DNA of 5,140 nt from CBDVBZ01 sp965372355 (GTDB lineage Bacteria > Krumholzibacteriota > Krumholzibacteriia > WVZY01). The notes beneath the pieces are model-generated. The model was not told the DNA's origin and ran no database searches. It saw only the letters and a program-made list of their open reading frames with translations. Location of the stretch: positions 1 through 5,140 of the forward strand of contig CBDVBZ010000189.1 in NCBI GenBank assembly GCA_965372355.1. Reading direction: 5' to 3'. Of this stretch, positions 1 through 5,140 are shown piece by piece. The position numbers and the translations under genes were made by a program. Position 1 is the stretch's first letter. The number at the start of each line of letters is the position of its first letter.

Positions 1-146
1 CACCAGCGCGAGAACGCCGACTGAAACAAATTCAGCCCGACAAACGCGGTGAAAAAGAACCAGCCGGGGTGTACCCAGTACCCGAGCGCAACACTCAACA
101 ACACAAAAAAACCAGCGGCCAATCTCAGTCCTTCGTCGACTGTCAT
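1..146 (-). CDS. DUF2892 (YgaP-like transmembrane domain) small membrane protein, truncated by window edge
   Basis: This partial gene shows 48 complete codons; the 3' end lies beyond position 1. The visible protein begins MTVDEGLRLAAGFFVLLSVA and continues with the patterns LGYWVHPGWFFFTAFVGLNL and FQSAFSRW. These match what I know of the DUF2892 family: a short two-helix inner-membrane protein with a 'R-aaG-fvllS-aLGy' first helix (about residues 9-24) and a 'W--ftaFVGlNL-QSaf' second helix (about 27-45), usually followed by a Cys-Pro pair. The next codon begins TG, which fits the expected Cys. Family members are about 60-70 residues long alone, or are the C-terminal part of rhodanese proteins; this looks like the stand-alone form. 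The ATG at 146 is chosen because AAGGA lies 7 bases upstream; the ATG just before it hits a stop after two codons. Its role is unknown. It follows the barrel gene by 72 bases, so it may be the operon tail or a separate unit. Confidence 0.8.
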   Translation of the reverse strand, partial: MTVDEGLRLAAGFFVLLSVALGYWVHPGWFFFTAFVGLNLFQSAFSRW

Positions 147-153
147 GTCTTCA

Positions 154-158
154 TCCTT
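154..158 (-). promoter_or_regulatory. Ribosome binding site of the DUF2892 gene
   Basis: AAGGA on the minus strand lies 7 bases before the ATG at 146. It decides the start of this truncated gene. Confidence 0.65.
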
Positions 159-218
159 AAACCTCTAAGTTAGCGGGGATGCAATGGCGATCATGCACTT
201 GCGCTCCCCTATCCCATG

Positions 219-1541
219 TCAAAAGCTGTAGCGAACCCTCAGATAAACGTTTGTGTTCTCTTCCAGCTGTCCAAAAAACGTCTTCTCATCTCCCCACATC
301 ACGTTGGCCCCAATCGTGATCGTCACTGCATCGCTCCAGTCACGGGTCACGACGGGGCGTATGTACCCGTCCCTCTCGTTCGGCGAGTAGTATCCGAAAA
401 GCGACAAGGTCAGGGTCTGTTGCATGAGTCTCTGTGTCAGGCGAAGCGTCAGAAGATGGCGGACCTCCTCCATCGTAACGAACGCGGGCGAAGGCGCGTT
501 GGCCAGGAGCGAATCGTAGTCCTGGGTCCACTCGGCGTAGTACTGGAGGCCGCCCGAGAAATTGGTGACGATCTCCCGTTCGTACCCAACGAGCCCGCGG
601 ACCTGAGAGTTGGCCACATAGGGATCGGTACCGTCGCGGTCCTTCCGGCTATCGTAGTAGGAGCCCTCGAGGTTGCCGATGCCACCGAGGACATTGCCCC
701 GCACGCTCGCGCCGTACACGGCGAGATCGGCAAAGGTGAGCGTCATGCTGGCCGTGTCGGCTGCCGTCGGTTGTTTCCAGAACCCCGCATAACCGTACGC
801 GGCCAACTCCCACCCCTTGACGTTGCGAAAGAGCCGCCCGGCAAACTCGCCGTTCTCCCAGGTCTTATCGGGCAGCGTGGTGGGCAGCGGTCCACCCATC
901 TCGATCGCGCCCGTTATCCCGGGTTTGAAGGGGTTGTAGAATGACAGCCGCGTCCCGTCGATATAGACATCCGATGTAAATGTCGGGGTCCACACAAAAT
1001 CGAGATTCGCTGTTTTCGAATAGAACGTCGTCTTGAACGAGTTCGATGGCGCCTTTAGAAACTCATCGTTGCGCCCGATAAAGAACGACTGAAAATCCTT
1101 CGGGAACAGATCGTTCAAAAAGACCAGGTCCCCCGTCCCCCACGTGAGGACCTGTCGGCCGGCGACGATATCGAGCCACGCGGCGGCCCGAAGGAGGACG
1201 GCCGCCCGGCGGATATCGATGTACGTATCATCGCTGATACCATCCGCGACAAAATCCCCCTTAAAATACAGCTCCGCGCGGTCCATGTAGTGGGCGAGAT
1301 CGAGACGAAAGCGCGCCTCGTTGAGCAATAGATCGTTGGGTTGAACGGCGTTGCTGACAACCCGCCCGCCCACGTCGGCTTCGACAAACCCGTGAATCTC
1401 GACGGGAAAATCGCCTTCATCGTCACCCCAGTCATCCCAATCGTCCTGAGCCATTGCGGGGCCGACGCCGGTGAGCGCCGCACCCAGCAATGCGATAAAC
1501 AGAACGGTCCTGGCAACTCTCATCAGATCCACCGATATCAT
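219..1541 (-). CDS. Outer-membrane beta-barrel protein of an RND/LolA-linked family (DUF1302-like or uncharacterised)
   Basis: A 440-residue secreted protein, probably an outer-membrane barrel. Residues 1-31 form a signal peptide with Arg, a hydrophobic core (VLFIALLGAALTGVG) and an AMA-Q cleavage site. A short acidic, Trp-containing stretch follows (33-44, DDWDDWGDDEGD), then alternating amphipathic strands rich in Tyr, Phe and Trp. The chain ends NVYLRVRYSF, the terminal-Phe signature recognised by the BAM complex. The segment GRQVLTWGTGD (128-138), followed by LNDLFPKDFQSFF, is the most family-like motif; I recall it from barrels encoded beside RND exporters and LolA-like proteins, with a loose resemblance to DUF1302. 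It lies 55 bases after the exporter/LolA frame and is probably cotranscribed. By context it would receive, insert or export the substrate at the outer membrane; this is inference. A TTG at 1577 would extend the frame by 12 charged residues but lacks a ribosome site; the ATG at 1541 has AGGAG 7 bases upstream. The ATG at 1523 is a weaker alternative. Confidence 0.85.
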   Translation of the reverse strand: MISVDLMRVARTVLFIALLGAALTGVGPAMAQDDWDDWGDDEGDFPVEIHGFVEADVGGRVVSNAVQPNDLLLNEARFRLDLAHYMDRAELYFKGDFVADGISDDTYIDIRRAAVLLRAAAWLDIVAGRQVLTWGTGDLVFLNDLFPKDFQSFFIGRNDEFLKAPSNSFKTTFYSKTANLDFVWTPTFTSDVYIDGTRLSFYNPFKPGITGAIEMGGPLPTTLPDKTWENGEFAGRLFRNVKGWELAAYGYAGFWKQPTAADTASMTLTFADLAVYGASVRGNVLGGIGNLEGSYYDSRKDRDGTDPYVANSQVRGLVGYEREIVTNFSGGLQYYAEWTQDYDSLLANAPSPAFVTMEEVRHLLTLRLTQRLMQQTLTLSLFGYYSPNERDGYIRPVVTRDWSDAVTITIGANVMWGDEKTFFGQLEENTNVYLRVRYSF

Positions 1542-1548
1542 CGTGATT

Positions 1549-1553
1549 CTCCT
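1549..1553 (-). promoter_or_regulatory. Ribosome binding site deciding the barrel start
   Basis: AGGAG on the minus strand sits 7 bases before the ATG at 1541. The upstream in-frame TTG at 1577 has only CTACTAA before it, so this site supports the shorter protein with an N-terminal signal peptide. Confidence 0.75.
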
Positions 1554-1596
1554 ACCGATCTCTCCATCCTCATCCAATTAGTAGTTGAGGGTTCCA

Positions 1597-2409
1597 CTAC
1601 GGTTTTTTCGGGCGAAACCACTCTCGCGACGGGCTGCGGAGCGTCCGCTCGGTAAAAACTTCATCCGGGATTCCGAGATCGTATTCGACATTGCGAAACT
1701 CCGAGATCGTGTACCCGCCTCCGCGGACATCGGTCACCTTCATCTTCGTAACCGTCGGGTGTCCCTGGAAGTCCTTGACCTCGAGAGCCTCGATCATCCG
1801 ATACACCTCACCCTTCGCATCGACGTATTCCATTTTTGTCGGAATCATCGTTTTCTTGTCGATCCACGCCGTCCAGTGTTTGAACTCGACGGAGCCGGGG
1901 TCCTTTGGCGTGTTCTTCAAAACGTAGTGCGTGTCGGTCGTCTCGATGAGCTCGTGCGTGTCTTCCCCACTCGCCCGCCCCGACACATCTTCGTAGAAGA
2001 AGTCGGACCCAACAAAACTCGTCCGTTTGTCTCCGGCCGCGATACGCTTGACGAGATCGAGATCCGGCAGATAGAGCCAACGATCGTCATCCTTACCCAC
2101 GTGCTTGTGAACGATAAAGACGCTGTTTCGGACATCCGCCGGCCGGACAAAGAGAACCGCATAGTTCTGGTCGCCACCATCGACAACGTCCTTGCGAAGG
2201 ATCATAAACTGGCGCCTGCGTTCCCGTCCCTGTGCGTCGGTAATTGTCATCCGGACCTCGGAGCGGCCGTCATTGCCTGCGTAATACGCGGCCACATTGG
2301 CGCGGTCGATAATGACATCGACATCTGTCAGATCCTCTGCCTGTGCCGGGTTGGCCATAGCGAAGAGCGCGAGCGCCCCGGCGAAAACGAGCGGTATCAT
2401 GGCTTTCAT
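1597..2409 (-). CDS. Outer-membrane lipoprotein-sorting / LolA-like periplasmic carrier, internal in-frame start
   Basis: A 270-residue unit inside the longer frame that looks like a gene of its own. It starts MKAMIPLVFAGALALFAMAN and has an AQA-ED signal peptidase I site (mature from residue 25). The mature part resembles the LolA-like family annotated 'outer membrane lipoprotein-sorting protein' (PF17131 type, about 250 residues). Visible hallmarks are WLYLP (111-115), KRI (121-123), FVGSDFFYED (132-141), a W-x-D 'AWIDKKTMIPTKMEY' strand pair (181-195), and a C-terminal 'P-D-E-V-F' (248-252) close. The fold is a curved half-barrel that shields acyl chains or other hydrophobic ligands in the periplasm. 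There is no lipobox Cys, so it is a soluble or membrane-tethered protein, not a lipoprotein. Companions of this family are commonly RND exporters and barrels, exactly the neighbours seen here. ATG 2409 has GGAGGGGGAG just upstream; a second ATG at 2400 is less well spaced. Whether this product is made separately from the fusion is inference from these signals. Confidence 0.7.
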   Translation of the reverse strand: MKAMIPLVFAGALALFAMANPAQAEDLTDVDVIIDRANVAAYYAGNDGRSEVRMTITDAQGRERRRQFMILRKDVVDGGDQNYAVLFVRPADVRNSVFIVHKHVGKDDDRWLYLPDLDLVKRIAAGDKRTSFVGSDFFYEDVSGRASGEDTHELIETTDTHYVLKNTPKDPGSVEFKHWTAWIDKKTMIPTKMEYVDAKGEVYRMIEALEVKDFQGHPTVTKMKVTDVRGGGYTISEFRNVEYDLGIPDEVFTERTLRSPSREWFRPKKP

Positions 2410-5106
2410 TGTGGCTCCCCCTCCGAGTTCAAGGTTGGCGTTTGGTGTGTTGCCGACAGGAGCCGCTTGGCCGCCGGAGGCAACGTCCTGCTGCGTCTCT
2501 GCTGCCGACGCCTCAACACCCGGTTCCTGCGCGCCGGGCTCGGGAAACAACCGGCGCTTCAGAAAGGTCATCATTCCCGGGAGCAGCACGAGTGTTACGC
2601 CGCACGAGACCGCCATAATTGTCGCCAGAAAGAGGCCGACGGTATTGTACGGCATGAGCGGTGACGCCAGAAGCGGCAGAAATCCAACGGCGATAACAAT
2701 CGCGTTGCGCGAGATCGCCCTCGCCGGCTCCGCGAACATCTCACGGACCGTTTCCGTCCAGTCACCGGTGTTACGATACACCTGTCTGGCGCGCTGGAGG
2801 AAGTGGATCGCGAAGTCTACCGACAGCCCCAGCGTCAGCGAGCTCAACACCGCCACCGGCATGTCGTAGTCTTTGCCGGCCAGCCCGATCACACCGTAGA
2901 TAAAGGCGATCGTCACCGACAGCGGGAGCATCGCGAGCAGCCCAAACCAGAACGAGCGGAAGAGCACGAGCATCATGATAAACACGATCGCAAAGCTCCC
3001 GATGAGCGCGTCACGCATACCACTGACCATAGCGTCCTGCCACACGACATTCAGGTACGTCAACCCTGCCCAGTCGAACGTGACCCCTTCGGGCAACGGA
3101 TGGGCGGCGATGTAGCGGTCGACTTCCTCTGTCACGTGTGCCATATCCCTGTTGTCTCCGCTCGCCAGCTGAAGCCAGATCTGTGTCTTGCGGTAGTCCG
3201 GTGTCGCGAAGTGCCAGAGATCCTGCGGCCGGTGTGACGACTGATACGAAAGCAGCGTCTGGGCCACGGCGTTCGATGTGCCGGGCACCGTGAAGTACGC
3301 CTCGTCGCCCTCACGGAGCTCCCGATGGACCGTCTTGACAATGTCGGTGAGCGACATCGTCTTGCCGACCATCTCATCAGCCACCATGGCCGTCTGCAGA
3401 CCGGCAACGTAGTCCAGCGCCTCGGGACTCTGGAAAAACTTGGCTCGTGTTTGCGCATCCTCGACGAGCGCTATCAGGTCCTCCCAGGCGTAGATTTCCG
3501 CATCGGTTGGCGCCTCATCGAGCTCCATCATCGCGGCGTCAATGAGGACGTCGAAGTACCCATCCCCCGGTGTGTTTTGACTAGACCGGTAGATGTCTTT
3601 CCACCGTGTTGTGAGGTCGACACCCTCATTCTCTTTCACATCCGCGAGCAGCTTGTCGGCCTCACGAAGAAACGCATCACGCTCGTCCGTCGTCGATGGC
3701 TTTTCCATCACGAAAAATGCGTTGTACGTACCGCCAAAGTGTTCGTTGAGCACCCGGTCCGCCACGCGGATCTTGTGGCTCGTCCTGAACCAGCGGACGG
3801 GGTTGTCGTTGATCTCGATCTTGCTGATCCCGATGGCGCTGATGACCATAACAATGACGGTCAATGCCGCGACGAGCTTCGCCCGGCCGACCGCCCACGG
3901 TCCGAGCGCACCCAGTATCCGCGCAAGAAGATGCTGATTGTGTCCCTCCTCACGGCGCAGCTTCGCGATGCGCGCATCGCTCAAACGCACCACATAGGCG
4001 GGGATAAACAAAATCGTCAAGTAGAACGCCAGCGTGATGCCAAAGGCGACAAAGAATCCGAACACCCGAACCGGCGGAATGGGCGCGAGCAGGAGCGACA
4101 GAAAACCCGCGGCCGATGTCAAGGATGTGAAGTGCATCGGTTGCAGAAGATCGTTCATCACGAGGCGTATGGTCTTTCGCTTGTCCTTGATCTTTGGGTA
4201 CATGTCGGCAAACTCGCTCAGGATGTGCACCGAGTCGACCACGGCGATCGGCATGAGAAAGATCGGGATCATCGAGCTCATGATGTGGACGGGAAATCCA
4301 AAGCCGATCAGGAGACCCATCGTGATGGTGACTGTCACCATCGCGAGAATCATGGGCGATAGAACGAGAACGAAGCTTCGAAAGAAGATCCACATGAGGA
4401 TCATGATGATGAGCCCCGCGAGCGGCGCTGCCATGCCCATCTGTTTGAACATCTCGACGCCGAACGTGTCCTCCGCGACGGGCAGCCCCGTGACAAAAAA
4501 CTTCTCATCGCCCTCCATACCGGCAACGATCTCTTCGATCTCGGTTGCCAGACGGTGGCTCTCGTCCTTGCTGACGATCGGCACATAGATCCCGGCGGCC
4601 TTCTCATCCTCGCTCACGATGGTGCCCACGACGATCGGCAAACGGCGGGCGGCATCGCGGATCGCCAGGACTTCCTCCTCTGTCTGGGGTGGCTCATGCA
4701 TCATCCACGCAAAACGCACAACCCCCGGGCCACCCTGGGAGATGTTGTCGATCGACGCGAGTGACATGAGATCGTGCGGGATGACACCGTCCATCGCCTG
4801 AATCGCCCGCGTCAGCTCGTGTACGCGGCCGAGTGTGTGCGGGTTGTAGATGCCGTTTGGATCCGTATCGTTTACGACACCGACAACCAACATGTCGTGG
4901 AGCGTAAAGTCTTTCTTTGTCTGGTCGTGGAACACACGCGCCGCCTGGTCTTCGGACAGCATGTTTTCCGGATCGGTATCGATCACGATCCGCGGCAGCT
5001 GGCTCGCCGCCGCGGCAAAAGCGATCAGAACCAGCACCATCACCGTCTTTGGCCGGCGGATGGAGAAATCGACCATGGCGCTCAACAGTCGAAAGTGGAA
5101 TTTCAT
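1597..5106 (-). CDS. RND-superfamily exporter (HAE3/MMPL type) fused in frame to a LolA-like periplasmic protein
   Basis: 1169 codons. Residues 1-850 form a full RND exporter. TM1 is about 20-38, followed by a periplasmic loop (39-226). TM2-TM6 lie at about 227-372, with VVDSVHIL in TM4 (Asp291). TM7 is about 410-427, followed by a second, larger periplasmic loop (428-697). TM8-TM12 lie at about 698-847, with LSVDFAIHF in TM10 (Asp764). The two membrane Asp residues occupy the proton-relay positions of MMPL/HAE3 pumps. The second loop carries the family-like pattern around 582-620 (SLTDIVKTVHRELREGDEAY, then VPGTSNAVAQTLLSY). Family members use proton motive force to move hydrophobic molecules or lipids out of the inner membrane. 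Residues 850-899 are an Ala/Gly/Pro/Glu/Gln-rich linker with no predicted fold. Residues 900-1169 are a complete LolA-like protein with signal peptide, listed separately. The ATG at 5106 is preferred: it has AAGGAGAGG upstream and retains the basic N-terminus. The substrate is not evident. Absence of a stop before codon 900 is odd; it could be a real fusion, stop-codon loss or a sequence error. Confidence 0.9.
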   Translation of the reverse strand: MKFHFRLLSAMVDFSIRRPKTVMVLVLIAFAAAASQLPRIVIDTDPENMLSEDQAARVFHDQTKKDFTLHDMLVVGVVNDTDPNGIYNPHTLGRVHELTRAIQAMDGVIPHDLMSLASIDNISQGGPGVVRFAWMMHEPPQTEEEVLAIRDAARRLPIVVGTIVSEDEKAAGIYVPIVSKDESHRLATEIEEIVAGMEGDEKFFVTGLPVAEDTFGVEMFKQMGMAAPLAGLIIMILMWIFFRSFVLVLSPMILAMVTVTITMGLLIGFGFPVHIMSSMIPIFLMPIAVVDSVHILSEFADMYPKIKDKRKTIRLVMNDLLQPMHFTSLTSAAGFLSLLLAPIPPVRVFGFFVAFGITLAFYLTILFIPAYVVRLSDARIAKLRREEGHNQHLLARILGALGPWAVGRAKLVAALTVIVMVISAIGISKIEINDNPVRWFRTSHKIRVADRVLNEHFGGTYNAFFVMEKPSTTDERDAFLREADKLLADVKENEGVDLTTRWKDIYRSSQNTPGDGYFDVLIDAAMMELDEAPTDAEIYAWEDLIALVEDAQTRAKFFQSPEALDYVAGLQTAMVADEMVGKTMSLTDIVKTVHRELREGDEAYFTVPGTSNAVAQTLLSYQSSHRPQDLWHFATPDYRKTQIWLQLASGDNRDMAHVTEEVDRYIAAHPLPEGVTFDWAGLTYLNVVWQDAMVSGMRDALIGSFAIVFIMMLVLFRSFWFGLLAMLPLSVTIAFIYGVIGLAGKDYDMPVAVLSSLTLGLSVDFAIHFLQRARQVYRNTGDWTETVREMFAEPARAISRNAIVIAVGFLPLLASPLMPYNTVGLFLATIMAVSCGVTLVLLPGMMTFLKRRLFPEPGAQEPGVEASAAETQQDVASGGQAAPVGNTPNANLELGGGATMKAMIPLVFAGALALFAMANPAQAEDLTDVDVIIDRANVAAYYAGNDGRSEVRMTITDAQGRERRRQFMILRKDVVDGGDQNYAVLFVRPADVRNSVFIVHKHVGKDDDRWLYLPDLDLVKRIAAGDKRTSFVGSDFFYEDVSGRASGEDTHELIETTDTHYVLKNTPKDPGSVEFKHWTAWIDKKTMIPTKMEYVDAKGEVYRMIEALEVKDFQGHPTVTKMKVTDVRGGGYTISEFRNVEYDLGIPDEVFTERTLRSPSREWFRPKKP
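2338..2409 (-). other. Signal peptide coding segment embedded in the middle of the long frame
   Basis: The 24 codons from 2409 to 2338 encode a short basic start (MKAM), a hydrophobic core and an A-Q-A cleavage triplet before Glu-Asp. In the full-length product this would be a 13th membrane helix. Because a 12-helix RND pump has both ends in the cytoplasm, the extra helix would place the LolA-like domain in the periplasm, where it belongs. Cleavage after AQA would free it from the pump. Confidence 0.75.
2410..2559 (-). other. Low-complexity linker between exporter and LolA-like domain
   Basis: Codons 850-899 encode a tail beginning RRLFPEPGAQEPG and ending NLELGGGAT. It is rich in Ala, Gly, Pro, Gln and Glu, with no membrane segment or recognisable domain. 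The positive RR after TM12 supports a cytoplasmic location. The final GGGA is simply the translated Shine-Dalgarno region of the next start. Several codons (CAG, CAA, GAG, GGA) are one base from a stop, so loss of an ordinary exporter stop is easy to picture. Confidence 0.6.
2416..2424 (-). promoter_or_regulatory. Strong internal ribosome binding site before the LolA-like start
   Basis: GGAGGGGGA on the minus strand ends 6 bases before the ATG at 2409. It is purine-rich and at least as good as the sites of the other genes here, although it lies inside an open reading frame. It is the main evidence for independent initiation of the LolA-like protein. Confidence 0.65.
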
Positions 5107-5113
5107 GCGGGAA

Positions 5114-5122
5114 CCTCTCCTT
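5114..5122 (-). promoter_or_regulatory. Ribosome binding site of the RND exporter
   Basis: AAGGAGAGG on the minus strand ends 7 bases before the ATG at 5106. It favours this start over the Met at codon 11 (position 5076), which has only GTTGAGCGCC before it. Confidence 0.75.
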
Positions 5123-5140
5123 GGATTTTTCTCGATGAAT

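Noticed and set aside
175..209. Possible hairpin between the barrel and DUF2892 genes (GGGGA 175-179 with TCCCC 205-209, inner 6-bp stem around 180-197 with one bulge)
   Set aside because: The stems are short and asymmetric and no T-tract follows on the minus strand, so I do not call a terminator.
147..218. Promoter for the DUF2892 gene
   Set aside because: Only weak -35/-10-like strings (TTGCAT, TTAGAG) are present, with poor match to consensus; nothing convincing.
216..944. Plus-strand open frame (242 codons) opposite the barrel gene
   Set aside because: Antisense to the barrel with its signal peptide and terminal-Phe ending; no family features in the translation.
1542..1577. Upstream TTG start that would lengthen the barrel by 12 residues
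   Set aside because: It adds an acidic segment (DEDGEIG) before the signal peptide and has no Shine-Dalgarno, whereas the ATG at 1541 has AGGAG at good spacing.
1585..2664. Long plus-strand open frame (359 codons) opposite the exporter/LolA-like frame
   Set aside because: It is antisense to a well-recognised protein, its translation is rich in Arg, His, Val and Asp with no domain or signal, and it lacks a ribosome site. Codon bias on the real strand explains it.
3325..4362. Plus-strand open frame (345 codons) inside the exporter
   Set aside because: Its translation is a run of charged and His-rich residues typical of an antisense shadow; the opposite strand encodes clear RND membrane helices and loops.

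Overview
The window reads almost entirely on the minus strand and looks like one operon from a Gram-negative (diderm) bacterium. It encodes an inner-membrane RND-type exporter, a periplasmic LolA-like protein with a signal peptide, and an outer-membrane beta-barrel ending in Phe. A fourth gene, a small DUF2892-type membrane protein, is cut by the left edge. The DNA is moderately GC-rich by eye. The set of families suggests a proteobacterial-grade lineage (Pseudomonadota, Desulfobacterota or Myxococcota-like), but the sequence does not fix the taxon. I saw no RNA genes, insertion sequences, CRISPR arrays or tRNAs.

Layout in the direction of transcription (right to left). Positions 5140-5107 hold only the ribosome binding site of the first gene; any promoter lies outside the window. 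One uninterrupted reading frame runs from 5106 to 1597 (1169 codons). Its first ~850 codons are a complete 12-helix RND exporter of the HAE3/MMPL type (COG1033-like). About 50 low-complexity codons follow (2559-2410). Then comes a complete 270-residue LolA-like protein with its own Shine-Dalgarno sequence (2424-2416), ATG (2409) and cleavable signal peptide. After 55 bases the barrel gene runs from 1541 to 219. After a 72-base gap the truncated DUF2892 gene starts at 146 and leaves the window at 1.

The three large proteins would span the envelope: the RND pump extracts a hydrophobic substrate from the inner membrane, the LolA-like protein carries it across the periplasm, and the barrel receives or inserts it at the outer membrane. 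The substrate is not revealed here. No periplasmic adaptor (MFP) or TolC-type channel is present in the window, which argues for a carrier-type lipid or hydrophobe pathway rather than a tripartite drug pump.

The most unusual point is the junction at 2409. What would normally be two genes are joined in frame with no stop codon, yet the downstream gene keeps every signal of an independent gene. The locus could therefore make a membrane-tethered fusion, a signal-peptidase-processed polyprotein, and/or a free carrier from the internal start.
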